DNA of 64,000 bases from assembly GCF_048773025.1 (NCBI RefSeq), contig NC_133551.1, forward strand, positions 34,178,501 to 34,242,500. The letters run 5' to 3'. This document shows, piece by piece, positions 12,701 to 24,852 of this stretch. Origin of the DNA: Camelus bactrianus (lineage: Eukaryota; Chordata; Mammalia; Artiodactyla; Camelidae). The notes beneath the pieces are model-generated. The model saw nothing but the letters and a program-made list of their open reading frames with translations, was not told where the DNA came from and made no database searches. A program made the translations under genes and the position numbers. Within the stretch, counting starts at the first letter, position 1, and every line of letters begins with the position of its first letter.

Positions 12701-13714
12701 AAACACAAATTTTCAGCAGCATTCCAATGACAAAATCCAAGTAAATTTATCTTTTATTGTTAATCAGCATGTGATATTATTTATGCCTAGGAAATATCTA
12801 CACTGTGTTCATAGAATAGAAAGAGGAAGTAAGAACATTATTTAAAGAAGTATTTTTTCTCTTTATATCGAAGTTAAAACTACCTTCTGTTTGAGTTCTA
12901 CAAATATTTATTAATATTTAGTAGATAAATAAAATGCACTAAATCTAGGAAAATCAACACAGGAAATTCTTAGGTAAGTCTGATTCTCTCTCTTGTGTTT
13001 CTCTTCTTTCAAGTATATTTTCTGGTTGTTTTTACCTTTAGTGAATTTAATCTCAATTCAGAATAATTTTATTTCCTCTAAGTAACCATTTGCTTAGATT
13101 CTGCCCAATTTCATTATCTACAAGTCAGAACACTGTTTTAGGAAAGGGTTACGTCCACAGATGTGGAAAGATACATCCTTTGCTGGAGTAGGAGGGCAAT
13201 GCCCTGTGCACTTCCTGAGGGATTCCTAGCCCATCAGCATTCTACCTGCTTCTTAGAGATAAAGAAAGAAAAGAGTCTGACAGCACGAAAGGGAAGGAAC
13301 AGGGACCAGCGTTCACTGATGCTCCTTTAATAACGGGATGGCTGATGGACCTGCTCTTTCACACAGTTACAGTGGAGGATGAGGGTCTGCGCTAGCGAAC
13401 CGGCTCCTGGCCCACGTGCTGCTTGGCCCCCTCGACACCTCCTAGAACTGGGCGCTGGTTTAACCAGTTACCCCTCCTTCCTTCACTGGGCTGGAAGGTT
13501 TGTCTTGTCTGTTTTCATATGCCCTCTACCACCTTGCACAGTGCTTTGTATATATAACAGACACAGACACGTGTAATAGGTTTTCAATTTAATTTCACAA
13601 TACCTTAAACTCACATAGTACTTCAGAATTTGGAAAAAAAAGGGTAGCCAAGATTTGTATGAAGTTTATAAGTATACTTTACGTATGTTAAAAACACTCC
13701 TATGTCGAGGGCCA

Positions 13715-13885
13715 CACACAGTAGCTTGAACACAGCTGGTGCTTAATAAGTGGTAGCTCCTGTTTCTATTATCATCTCATTTGACTCTTTAAAGCTATGA
13801 GGTAGGAAGGCCAGGCTGTTGCAGGGAATCCAATGTTTACACATGAGGAAATGAAAATTTGGAGAAGGAGTCTGCTAAAAATCTC
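13715..13885 (+). mobile_element. L2 tail followed by MIR fragment
   Basis: AACACAGCTGGTGCTTAATA is an L2-like 3' tail. It is followed by MIR-like ATTATCATCTCATTTGACTC and TTTACACATGAGGAAATG. Confidence 0.6.
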
Positions 13886-14467
13886 AGGCTTGTTCATGAC
13901 GGAGGACAAGAATTGGAGGCTTTTTTTCTTCATCTGTACTTTCTTCTCTTTATAATACACACTATTTCTCTCTTATTTTCTCCCTCCCTAGCAAGCCTCC
14001 AAAGCTTGTCGTGGCTGGAATGAAACTGGCCTTCAAGGTCCTCCCTACAACGTGCTAAATGAGGCCACACGATGAGCCAGCACTCTGCTTCCTAAGCCAC
14101 GGGGACAGTGCGGAAGGCGGGTGACAGGAACAGGGGAGGGAGGAAGACTTCGTATGCAAACCTAAGGCAGAAGATACACGTTCTCCCCTTTCTTCCCTCT
14201 GGAATATTTACACAGCTTCATTTTCAAACACTAAATAAAAAAATCTGGAGACTTGGGTGATGTATTTACTCAGCCAAGACCAGCTGAAATGCAGCATCTG
14301 TTTTCCTGGGAGCTTCCGTATTCACCAAATCGAGCATCTGGGTTCCTGGAGGCCAGTGGGGCTGTCCTCATCCCGTCCACAAATGTCTGCAGCGCTCTGC
14401 TCCCTCAGCGCTTTGTCCTCCTCAAAGGACAATATGAGACACGTGTGGTCCCCGCCTGATCATTTCT

Positions 14468-14555
14468 TTACTTATTCAACACATCGTGATTGAATGGTCA
14501 CCATGTGCCAGGTGCTGCAGCAGGCTTCAGGAATGCAACAGTCATTTTTTCAGAC
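14468..14555 (-). mobile_element. L2 3' end, reversed
   Basis: CTTATTCAACACATCGTGAT and CACCATGTGCCAGGTGCTGC are the complement of the L2 3' end. Confidence 0.75.
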
Positions 14556-16771
14556 CGTGCTTTACCATGTACATGGATCAGACAAACACACATCCACGTG
14601 GAGACAGCGTATGTACACATATGTGAGGGGAGTATTTCTTTTCTACTAGGTAACCTTGTAGACTCCAACTGGAACAGGTTGTTTTAGCCTTCTTTTTTGA
14701 CTTAAAAAAAATAGCCTTGATAAAGAAGATACGGACATTTTTGAAGAGTAGTTGAGAGTGCTCCTTTTGTAATAAAGCTCCCCTGTTCCTGTCATAACCC
14801 CTTATTTGGATGAGATTTCTCTGCTAAAGGAGGGTCACTAAGGAGCAGCCCCTTGTCAGTGTGCTGGGGCTCCCTGGTGCACGAGCCTCTAATGAGCAGG
14901 TGCCAATACTAAAGAGACCATGGGAGACAATGCTGTCGCTTAATGACAATTTCCCACTGCTCCAGAAATGCAGAAGAAAAGCCAGAACATTGATCCAATG
15001 GCGGTGTTCTGTAACAGCGACTATTCCTGTTACGGCGGGAGGTTGTGGGAGATTTCATCACTCTCCCTAATACGTGCCAGTGCGGCCAAGCGTCCGTGAT
15101 CAATGTACTATTGTTACCAGTCTGCTGCCTTTCTCTCGGCGTTGATAATAGGCCTCTTCCTATGTGTCTCCACTATAAGGTTAAGTTGGTAAACTTCCCC
15201 AACTCTTACAACCGATGAATGGTGGTCAAATTAGGACCAGCAGAGCTGGAAATCCAAGTGAACGTAATATGGAGTATTGAAAAATGCAACAAACTAACAT
15301 AAGTCGGCAAAATCCAACTGTGCTCCTAGCAGTTGTGACACTGAACTCTGGCTCTAAATGTCCTGGGCTGCTGGTTGATTGGATGTTTACTAAATATTCT
15401 CCCACAAATGCCTTTAAAAATGTATTTCTTGACTTAATAATTGTGATAAGAAGAGACAGCATGCTACTTCAGTGCTTGATTTCGACCTTCAAAAATGAGG
15501 ACTGTAAGTCTTTGGGAAGACACCCATCTCTGAAAGGTTTTAAGAAAAGAACTAAAACTAAACTTACTACTTAACCAAATTTGACTCACCTTTTCACTGA
15601 GCTGTTTAGAACTTCTGGCATCTTGGCTAATGCAACTGTGCCTGTTAATAAGGTTTTACAATCACAAAAGAATTGAAGGCATGCTAGAATTTTGAATATT
15701 TTTCTACAGGAGAAAATTTAAGGAGCAAGAGGCTCCTGTTTTCAAACACAGAACTAAATTTCATGAAATTCCAGGAAATGAAAAAGTCCTATCATTTCAT
15801 GTTTTTTTCACAATAAAAATTATCTTTGTCACCTGTGCTGCAACTGACTGACATGTATACGCTCAATGCAGGTGTGGTCTCACACGGAGGACGTAACTCA
15901 GTAATCCATGAAGCCCACTGGACTCTTAGATGAGTCAATTCTGGGGGCACAGACAGCCTGAAAATTTTCACTAGACAGCCACAAAGCTGCCGTGCCACTT
16001 AGCAAGAAACCTATATGAAGAACACTTAAATTTATATATACTGATTGAAAGGCTGAGAGACATTATGTCTCATTTTCAAGTGTGTGAACGTTTCTCATTT
16101 GGGTTCCAATGGAGACCCAGTTTCATTGCCTCCTGTTGAGGACAGTGTCCCTAATTCTACAGTCAGATTGAACAACTTTCTTCTCTTACCCCTACAGCAC
16201 TTAACCCCACCAGCTTTCAACCACCAATAGCTGGGTAAGGTCTGTCTCCCTCAATAATCCTAGTGGTATCTCACACAATTAGAAAAACTTACTTTTAACA
16301 AAGGGCTTTGGCACTTGGAATCGAAGTTCAAGTTTATCACGGATTGTCCTAACTTTGTGACAGAGATGGGGCAGAAGCAACACTTCCCATCTGACTGACA
16401 ACTGAGGAAATCTGGATTGCCCTGAAGATAGGGACTGGATGGGGTCATCAGTGTGTCTACTCTATACTTAGTAAAATTCAATGACGTGACTTGAATTACA
16501 CTGGTTGGAAGATGAGAGAGATGAGAAAATTTTCTTTCTCGTCCAGAGGTATCTAAACATTGTGTGAATCACTGCGTGAGGGTACCATCTTCTCTGATCT
16601 GAGTGTAAGTAGTTTAGATTTCTAACTATCCGATAGAGCATTAAGGGCTTTTCTACTTAAAGCAGGGAGAAAGGTTGGGGAGCACGACATTGAAAGTTCA
16701 GGTTGCCTGCAGACAAGGCAAGGATGGAGTGGTGAGAGCCCACACGAAGGAACAGTCAAGGCAGGAGCCTA

Positions 16772-17073
16772 CATCGGTGTTTTTCAATCCCTAACGTGAA
16801 TAAACATCACCCAGAGATCTTGTTAAAAGTCTGTAGGTCTGGGTAGGACCTGAGAGTCTGTATTTTTTTTTTTTTTTTTTTTTGGCAGAGGGTGCTGATA
16901 ATTAGGTTCATTTATTTATTTTAATGGAGGTACTGGGGATTGAACCTAGGACTTGTGCATGCTAAGCCCACACTGCCACTGAGCTATACCCTCCCCCCCG
17001 AGATTCTGTATTTCCAATAAGCTCCCAGCTGATGCCATATTGCTGGTCCTCGGAGCACACTTTGAGTAGCAAG
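16772..17073 (+). mobile_element. MER5A-like hAT remnant split by a SINE
   Basis: The left part (16772-16865) has ATCACCCAGAGATCTTGTTA and TGTAGGTCTGGGTAGGACCT. The right part (17014-17073) has CCAGCTGATGCCATATTGCT and GGAGCACACTTTGAGTAGCA. These are the two halves of the MER5A pattern (a non-autonomous hAT-Charlie element of about 190 bp). The SINE at 16866-16999 lies between them. Confidence 0.85.
16866..16999 (-). mobile_element. camelid tRNA-derived SINE (Vic-1/LAm type), inserted in MER5A
   Basis: Read on the minus strand it has a tRNA-like head with an A box (TAGCTCAGTGG) and a B box close to GGTTCAATCCC, then a body ending in an A-rich tail (a T run at 16866-16883). It is flanked by a 14-bp target duplication with one mismatch: 16852-16865 and 17000-17013. 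The insertion splits an older MER5A-like element. The head should represent an internal RNA polymerase III promoter; there is no sign that it is expressed. Confidence 0.9.
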
Positions 17074-17564
17074 ATTAGATCTCATAGCATCTCATGAGTG
17101 TTCCTTATGCTTGTATAAGAGGAAATTTCATATAGAAATCAGAAAATTTTCAGATATACATCAGGAAGTTTACATAAAACATTCAACAAAAGATTCACTA
17201 TTGGGATTCTCGATGTAGAGCTTGTGATAACGAACTACCTTTTTTTTTTTTTTAAAGAAAACGATATTATCTTAAAAAACACTAAAGTATTATCTTTAAC
17301 AAAAGGTTTGATTTGCTTAAAGGAATACCCTTTCAGGCGAGGGAGGGACACTTGTAATAAAATCTGATATACTATCACTTGTCAGTAGGGCCCGTGGTCT
17401 AGCCTTCACAATTGTTTTGCTTACTACTTGTTAATAATTGGATTTGACTGAATAACAGCCTACAGATTGAGAATATAGTAAACATCCATTCTGAGAGAAT
17501 TACTGGTGGCAAATTCTGCTTTCAGATTTATGGAAAGCACCCAAATTCCCTGCTTTACAGGCCA

Positions 17565-17690
17565 CATTCATTCACTCAGTCAATATTTATTGAGTACCTA
17601 TTATGTGCCAGACAGTGTCACAGATGCTGGGGGTTCAGCAGTGGGAAAGACAGCCTGAGCCCCGCACTCACGGAGGGTACATTCTAGATG
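17565..17690 (-). mobile_element. L2 3' end, reversed
   Basis: CATTCACTCAGTCAATATTT, GTACCTATTATGTGCCAGAC and CACGGAGGGTACATTCTAGA are the complement of the L2 3' region. Confidence 0.85.
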
Positions 17691-18137
17691 CAGAGCACAG
17701 ATGATGACAGGAGACAGTGGTATGAAGGAAGGAGAGCAGGGGTATGCGTTACAGGCCGATGGAAGAGAAACAGCAGCTATCTTTGCTCCCCAGAAGCCTC
17801 TCTGACGAGGTATTGTTTGAACAAAGCTCTGAATGCTGAGGATTATTTGCTTTTATGGGCAAAAAGTGATAGACACTTCACTTTGTTGACAGTTAATACT
17901 GTCTGTTCACATAGTGTGTCCTATGTGTATTTAATAAGCCCACACTCCTTCCTTGGCCTGGGTGCATGACAAGGGTTCGGGATAAAGAAAGTGCGGGATG
18001 TTTCAGATCTTTCTGATGAGTAATTGTTAATTTTTTATTATGATGTTTTAAATTTCAATACAAGCCCAGGACATGGGACCTTAAAATACAAGCATAAATG
18101 TTGACAGTAAAAGAAGTCACTGGGTACAGGAGACAAA

Positions 18138-18335
18138 ACTTATACTCTGAAATCAGATTTAGGTTGCAATTTGGATATGGGATCCACAGGTTTACTATCC
18201 GTGTGGCCCTGGGCAAGTCACCTAACCTTTTATAATGCTACAGAGGCGAGCTCATTCTACTTGCATAATTTAGGGCAATTAAAAAAAAAAAAAGCTGGTA
18301 CACAGGAGGTCCTCAAACAATAGCAGCTATAGTCT
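18138..18335 (+). mobile_element. MIR
   Basis: GTGTGGCCCTGGGCAAGTCA with CCTAACCTTTTATAATGC is the MIR core. The element is near full length and interrupted by an A run at 18281-18294. Confidence 0.85.
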
Positions 18336-19532
18336 TCACTGTATTTACGAAAGCACCGTACACTGACCCAGTGTAGGCGCCGGCCTGTTGGTGTCCTTCC
18401 TATTTATTTGCATTATTGGTTTCTCTGCAATTTTTCACTTGTACGGATAAACAAGAGCTGATGGTATGTGCATTTTCGCTTGATAGAATTTCATAGGATG
18501 CGTTTCATCAGTGCATGATTAGCTTCAAAGCTTCGAATCTAACCCAGTTTTGAGATAACTGGGGAAGGACACTAGGTGGAGGGAACAAACGCGGCATTGT
18601 AAGAGAAGCAGAAGTCAGCTCGAGGTTGTCTGATGTTTTTAAACTAACATCATCTTTAATCTCCTATGCCCCTTCTTCCCAGATAGTAAGTGCTGTGCAC
18701 TAAAAGTGCTGAGATAAACTAATGGGGAACAGGATACTACAAAAGACATTTGAAAGAGCCCAAGTAATTTACTGCATGTCTGGTTTGTTTTACTTTCTAA
18801 AGCTTTCCTGTTGCTCCAGGAAATTTGTCTCCTCTGGCAACCTTCGGCCCTCTTTTGGCCGGGGAGTCCCGAAAAAGCCTACGAGGGCAGGTAAACAGAT
18901 GCAAAGCTCTCTCAGTGAGGAGTAAGTGCAGGCCTTGCTTCCTGGGTCACATCTGAGGCACAAACAAAGGATCCTTTCGTATCTGCTGGAGGGAATTATC
19001 CCAAATGTAGGCAACCGAGAGGCTGCGGTGCCTTCAGATACACATAACTCCCAACGTGCTCTGAAGGTAATTTACATGCGTGAGCCACTAAAAGCCTCCT
19101 ACTCAATGAACTGTACCCCTGGGGAAAAGCTATGCAGGCCCAGATCAGTGTGGGAACAACATAAGGGTGTTCTCTGTGCCAAAAAGGGGATTGGGCTAGA
19201 TGGAAAATCCCCAAAAAGGACCATCTGGCAGCATAAATTATCCATTTAAAATGGCTGGTGTGAGTTAATGACACCAAAGTCACCACGAACATGTACAACA
19301 TCCTTCAGTTGAGTTTTAATGTCCCCTCAGGCCCTGTTTCAATTATGACTTTCTACGCTGAATATGGCCAAATGTAAATTTATCCACTGCTCCCCCCAAA
19401 CACATATACCATGAAACTGCAGTTTTCTGTAATGAAATAGAGATAGAGAATGGAGAATCAGTCCAGAAATAGAGTAAATTGTGGGGGATTGCTCTAAAAA
19501 TAGAATTTTTTCCCTTAGAGAACCACCCCACA

Positions 19533-19645
19533 GTTATACTATACATACATATATGTATATATAGTATAATATACTATGTGTCAATAGTACATATGTGTGT
19601 GTGTGTGTATGTGTGTATAGTATATAGTAAATGGCCATATATATC
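19533..19645. repeat. TA/TG-rich low-complexity tract
   Basis: Blocks of (TATG)n, (TA)n and (TG)n with several overlapping self-complementary stretches such as ACTATACATA and TATATATAGT. Confidence 0.85.
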
Positions 19646-20367
19646 TCCTCCCGAAAAGGATTTAGCCATTAAACTTTGGTTATTTTATGACCACAAAGGA
19701 TATAGGTATTCAGATGTTAAAATTTATGATCATTTGAATCATAACATGCAGAGAGGAACAGAATTGCTCTGCATAAAGGAGTCACTAGGTCAAAGGACTC
19801 TGCATTCAACCTATCCCCACTGTCCCCAAGTATGCCCAAAGAAAACAAGGATGCAGAGAACCGTCTCATGGTGGAGATGCTTCAGGGACACCAACACAAT
19901 ATAGCAGCCTCAGTTGGTGTAAAACTGCGTCAGGACCACACTCAAGTACGAGGTCCCAAACCTATGTATTTTGATTCTGATTCTCACCGAAGCAGGTAAA
20001 CTGGCCAGAACTCTAACTGGCCTTTTAAAAAGGGTTCAAAGAAGTTTTAGCTCTTTTAATGTTTTCACAGCACATAAACTTCTCACTGGCGCTATCCTCA
20101 GGTCGCGCTGATGGTGCAGTTGGCAGCACGAATGGTCAGCATGTTCATTTTCATTTAGTGAAATGTATTTCTGAGCCACTTCTAGTGAACTGACATGAAT
20201 GTAAGTGTGGCGTGAAGCTGATGTGTGGCCTTTGTAGAAGATCCTCCACTCCTTGAGTGCTGTGTTGGTAATAATTACAAAACGGCGGCACTGGAGGCTA
20301 AATCCCCATCTTTGCATCTCCCACATCACCACATAATGATCTTCTTATGTGTCTGTTTCCCACCCCC

Positions 20368-20495
20368 AACTGTGAATTCCTTGAAAGCAGGAGCCATAAC
20401 CTTTCCATGCATCCTTGAGTTCCCAGAACCAGGCAAAATGCCTCTTCCAGAGAAAGTTCTCCTGGAAGGCGTGAGTGGATGAATGAATGAGTTGG
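20368..20495 (+). mobile_element. L2 3' end
   Basis: AACTGTGAATTCCTTGAAAG, GTTCCCAGAACCAGGCAAAA and GTGGATGAATGAATGAG match the L2 3' end. Confidence 0.7.
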
Positions 20496-20585
20496 ATGAG
20501 AAGATTAGGTAGAAGGAAGGCAAAGTGAAAGTTCTGCATTTTAGATGAAGGACTTAGTCAGCGGGGACTGGGGTTTTGTTTTGTT

Positions 20586-20760
20586 TTTAATTATCATACA
20601 GTGAAAGTGCCTGGGGGTTCAGGAGTGGAAGGCATCCATTTCTAGGAACGTTAACACATGGATGGATTCCTGTACCCATCACCACAGTCAGAATACAGAA
20701 CCGTTCTATCACTCCTCAAAATCTCCCTTGTTGCTACTTCCTTTATAGTCACACCCTCCG
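20586..20760 (-). mobile_element. probable LINE-1 (L1M) 3' UTR fragment, reversed
   Basis: Plus-strand phrases ACCCATCACCACAGTCAGAA, TACAGAACCGTTCTATCACT and TTTATAGTCACACCCTCC resemble the complement of the L1M 3' region. It is diverged and the boundaries are rough. Confidence 0.55.
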
Positions 20761-20917
20761 AGGTTCTCTTTTGATATGTTAAAGAGGAAAGAAAGGAGTT
20801 AGGATCTGAAGATGAAGAGGGTCAGAGATTTTCTTGGGGCTTGTCTGTTCTTGCAGAGAATTACTCTGAGGCACAGAGTAGAGGGAATGGTCAGAAATTT
20901 TTTTTTTTTTCAAATTT

Positions 20918-21140
20918 ACTGTGCTAGGTAGAACTCCCAGATGAGTTACGTCTGTTACCTCGTTTAATTCTCAAGAGCACCGAAATAGCTATTATTATTG
21001 ACAAATTATAAAACTGGGGACACTCAGTCTCAGAGAGGTTAGGCAATTTGCCCATAATCACACAGCCAGCAGGAGCTGGAGCCCGGATTACACTCTGCCT
21101 GTCTTTTCCAAAGCTCACTCTGTTCTCTACATCATTTGAC
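20918..21140 (+). mobile_element. MIR
   Basis: CAGTCTCAGAGAGGTTAGGC, AATTTGCCCATAATCACACA and GCCAGCAGGAGCTGGAGCCC form a clear MIR 3' half. The 5' half is more diverged. Confidence 0.9.
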
Positions 21141-21512
21141 TCTGCATATTGAGGAAGGCACTAAAGGAGATTCCCGCTTGCTCGTGTGGAGGTTAGACAT
21201 CAAGAAAAGTTTCAAAAAGCTTCTGCTACCAGAATCATTCACATTACTCAAGACTCCAGAACCAAGACTAGACTACCCCAGGGGGTTAGAGTAGCCATCA
21301 TTTGCTTAGTTCACTAAAGATGGACATAAAGATAGCTATTCCTTTTAAATAGAAAAAAGAATCATGATGAAATCCAGTAATAGGAAAGCATATTTAAAAG
21401 TCTCTTCCTTTAATAAAGATGCACGTACAAGCCACCGCACAGGGAACCCATTCTCCCTTTCTAATGTTATCAATGCAGTCGAAGGAGTTGATAGATTTTT
21501 ATTTTGATTATT

Positions 21513-21655
21513 GTTTGTTTGTTTTAGGGGAAGGTAATTAAGTTTATTTGTGTATTTATTTATTTTAATTTTTTTTTTAATGGAGGTACTGGGGATTGAA
21601 CTCAGGACCTTGTGCATGCTAAGCACACACACTACCACTGAGCTATACCTTCCCC
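21513..21655 (-). mobile_element. camelid tRNA-derived SINE (Vic-1/LAm type)
   Basis: Minus-strand copy with a tRNA-like head and the diagnostic body that includes GGTACTGGGGATTGAACTC on the plus strand. The flanks are a perfect 14-bp target duplication, ttattttgattatt, at 21499-21512 and 21656-21669. A perfect duplication suggests a younger insertion than the copy at 16.9 kb. It sits about 350 bp downstream of exon 6 in the direction of NFIA transcription. Confidence 0.93.
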
Positions 21656-21959
21656 TTATTTTGATTATTAAAAGGTAATTCAAAAAAAACCAAACCCAAA
21701 AGGCAGCTCGTATAAAACAAAAGCAAAGGTCAACAGAACGCTGGACTGCAGTGCAGGTGAAAATGTGTAAGAGGAGGAAATCCTACACACCATTCTCACC
21801 ATCTTTCATCTCAGCTGAATGGCAGCCTTGTGCTGCCTCCCTTTCTTAAGAGCAGCTGTCAGATAGAAACACGTGTTCACAGGGAAAAAGTCAGAAAGTC
21901 CACGGCTCTGAGCTGGCCCCCTCCCTTCACCCCCGGCATGGGCGCGCACGCACATCCTA

Positions 21960-22442
<483 letters not shown>

Positions 22443-22574
22443 TCAGGTGGTGGCTGGGCGTAGCAATCAGCAGTGTCCCCACACATCCATTCAGCCCCTT
22501 CTCCCCAGGAAGGGGAGAAATCAGGGCACATGGCCCTCGAAGGAGAGCCTGGGTTGCCATTTGTTTTTTTCCCA

Positions 22575-22705
22575 CTTACATCTGTTCACTGAAAAAAATA
22601 TTTCTTGCACAGTGACAACAGGCCAGGTACTGATCTAGGCACTAGAGATAAAACAGTGAGCAAAGGAGATAAAAACAGAAGCAAGGAGTACACTTCCTTG
22701 TCAGA
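22575..22705 (-). mobile_element. L2 3' end, reversed
   Basis: AGGCCAGGTACTGATCTAGG with CACTAGAGATAAAACAGTGA is the complement of the L2 3' end. It lies about 450 bp upstream of exon 6. Confidence 0.8.
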
Positions 22706-23040
22706 ACAGGGCACATGGAAAAAAGAGTAACCCCGTGACTTTTATGCCCTTCCTCTACACAGAAACAACCAAAACAAAGTTCTATGCCGTCGGGGTGTGG
22801 AGTGTTTAGTTTTGGAGAGGTATGGTTGAGAAATATCCGGAATGTGTTCCATTTCCTTCAGTTAAAGGTCTGAATATTTTTCTCCCAACCTGAGTCTGCA
22901 GGAGTCACGAAATGCTACACGTTGCGAACGTCGTTCTAACTGTGCTCACTGATCGTCACTAACATACCAGTAGGGGCGGACTTCGTGCCTTGTTGGGAGA
23001 TCCCTTCCTCACATGTCAGGGCACAGAATTTTAACATGTG

Positions 23041-23330
23041 TTCATTCATCAAACATTCACTGTGCACCTCCCCCACATGCCGAGTGCCATGCCTAACGCT
23101 GGGACACTGAAATGAATCAGACATAATCCCCTGTCTCTGCGGGGTTTACGAGCCCGTGGTTGAAGACAGAGAGGTGAACAAAATCATGCAAAAGAGAAAC
23201 ATAGGTATGATGATGGAACCACACAGACGTTACAGTGGGTTCCTCGATCGAGGAAGGAAACGAAACACTGGGGAGGTCACGAAAGGCTTCCCAGAGGAGA
23301 CGGTTCCTGAGCTGCCTGTAAGAGGGAGTG
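23041..23330 (-). mobile_element. L2-like fragment, reversed
   Basis: TTCATTCATCAAACATTCAC, AACGCTGGGACACTGAAATG and GGCTTCCCAGAGGAGACGGT follow the complement of the L2 3' region. Confidence 0.75.
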
Positions 23331-23432
23331 TCAGGAGACAGGGCAGAAAGAAGGACAAGACAAGAGGCAGGCTGTTGCTCCACTCAGGCGGCCATTCTGG
23401 ATTTGAAAATGTTGAATGACTTCTTTACCAAC

Positions 23433-23445
23433 TGGCAAAGTGCCA
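23433..23445. promoter_or_regulatory. NFIA: NFI-like palindrome TGGC-N5-GCCA (candidate)
   Basis: TGGCAAAGTGCCA has two NFI half-sites with the canonical 5-base spacer; the outer T and A of the full consensus are missing. It lies in intron 5, about 1.3 kb upstream of exon 6. It could bind NFI proteins, including NFIA itself, but such a motif also occurs by chance. Confidence 0.25.
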
Positions 23446-23679
23446 TGGTCTTAAGCCCCTTAAGTTTCCCCCAACCTTGCCACCTCATCTTTGCCCCAGG
23501 ACAGCCTTATGATCCAGAACCTAAAGGGTTAAGGTGTGGCCCATCAGGGGCATTCCAGGACTCAGCACCGGGGCAGGACAGGGTCTGTCCTAACTGGTAT
23601 GCTCATGTCACACGGGTCACCGGCTATTTTGAACACCACTCCAGGAGGAAGGTACATTATCAGGCAGAAACAGCACCAC

Positions 23680-24150
23680 GAGTGGAGTGTGACAGGCAGA
23701 GAACTGCCAGGTGTTTGCTGCGGCTGAAGTGGGAGGCGGGGCACAGCAAAAGAAGGGGGCGGAGGGTACGGAAGACACTGTGTGTCTGGACTTCATCCTA
23801 CAAGCGGTGGAGACTCCCTGAAAAAGTCTAAATGGGGAGTGACACCAGCATCGTGTTTCAGAAAGGTCACTCTTGGCGGGGTGGGGCCTAGCTCAGGGGT
23901 AGAGTGCATGCCTAGCATGCACAAGGTCCTGGGCTCAAGCCCCAGCACCTCCATCAAATAAATAGATGAATAAACCAGATTACCTCACCCTGCCAAAAGA
24001 AAACAACCACAAAAAAACCCAGAAAGGTCACTCTGGTAGTTGTACAGATGATGGTTTTTGAAAAGCACAGGGAAAAGAAGGGGATGGAACCTAGAGGCAG
24101 GGAGAGAGCGAAGAGGCTACTGTAGCAATCCAAGTGAAAAAATGTGGAGG
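23680..24150 (-). mobile_element. L2-like fragment split by a camelid SINE
   Basis: GGAGTGACACCAGCATCG then AGAAAGGTCACTCT on the left, and CACTCTGGTAGTTGTACAGA with AGGCTACTGTAGCAATCCAA on the right, are consecutive parts of an old L2-like consensus. The SINE at 23874-24019 separates them. Confidence 0.65.
23874..24019 (+). mobile_element. camelid tRNA-derived SINE (Vic-1/LAm type)
   Basis: Plus-strand copy: A box region TAGCTCAGGGG, B box region variant GGCTCAAGCCCC, a body ending in CACCCTGCCAAAAG and an A/C-rich tail. It is flanked by a perfect 15-bp target duplication, cagaaaggtcactct, at 23859-23873 and 24020-24034. It interrupts an older L2-like repeat, whose sequence resumes cleanly on the far side. 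Confidence 0.93.
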
Positions 24151-24740
24151 GCCCAATTTAAGGCACAAAATTCTAGTCCAGGCTTCTTGGCCTCTAAGTT
24201 CTAATTGTCATTAGAGCCAGACCACAGGAAAGCAACGTATTTGGAGCATGCTAGCTTAGCACCCAAAGGAAGAGCCTTTAATAGCTTATTTAATGTTCTT
24301 TGCTTGTCTTTGTTCAATGAAAAAGAGCCACTCAAAGAACTTTTCTGTGTTTTATGTAAAACTACATCTAACAGAAGTCTTTTATAAAAGGATATACACA
24401 AAAAACTTCTCCTAATACATGAAACCAGAAAAAAATACGGTTTCTGTAAATGAATTTCAATTGTTTCCTTTTATGAGTGCTTCCCCTTCTCGCCTTGGCA
24501 ACCAGGAATCTCAGGGCTAAATGTAAGGCCTAACTCTTGGTTCATGTTCCTGATAGAACAATTTCTCTCATCTTTTCAAATGGTTTCTGGACTCTCTTTC
24601 TGTATTTAATATTACCTGTGGTGCTTTTAAATTGAAAGCCACTTAAAATAATTGGGGAAGTTGGGAGAATACAAATTGGGAACAAACTAAATGTTTCCCT
24701 TATGTTTCCGGGCAAATGAAAGGCAAGACCCACATATTCT

Positions 24741-24852
24741 GATAGGACTGTGAGCTCTGTGGGGAAAGACACTATTGGCTGCTTTGTTTTAAATCTCTAG
24801 TGCCTATCACAGTGTCTGCCTAACAGCAGATGCTCAAAAACTGCTGAATTGG
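24741..24852 (+). mobile_element. L2 3' end
   Basis: AGGACTGTGAGCTCTGTGGG, CTAGTGCCTATCACAGTGTC and CAGATGCTCAAAAACTG match the L2 3' end. Confidence 0.8.

Noticed and set aside
23328-23831. 167-codon plus-strand frame, the longest in the window
   Set aside because: It runs through L2-like repeat DNA antisense to NFIA, has high Arg content from GC-rich sequence and matches no family I know.
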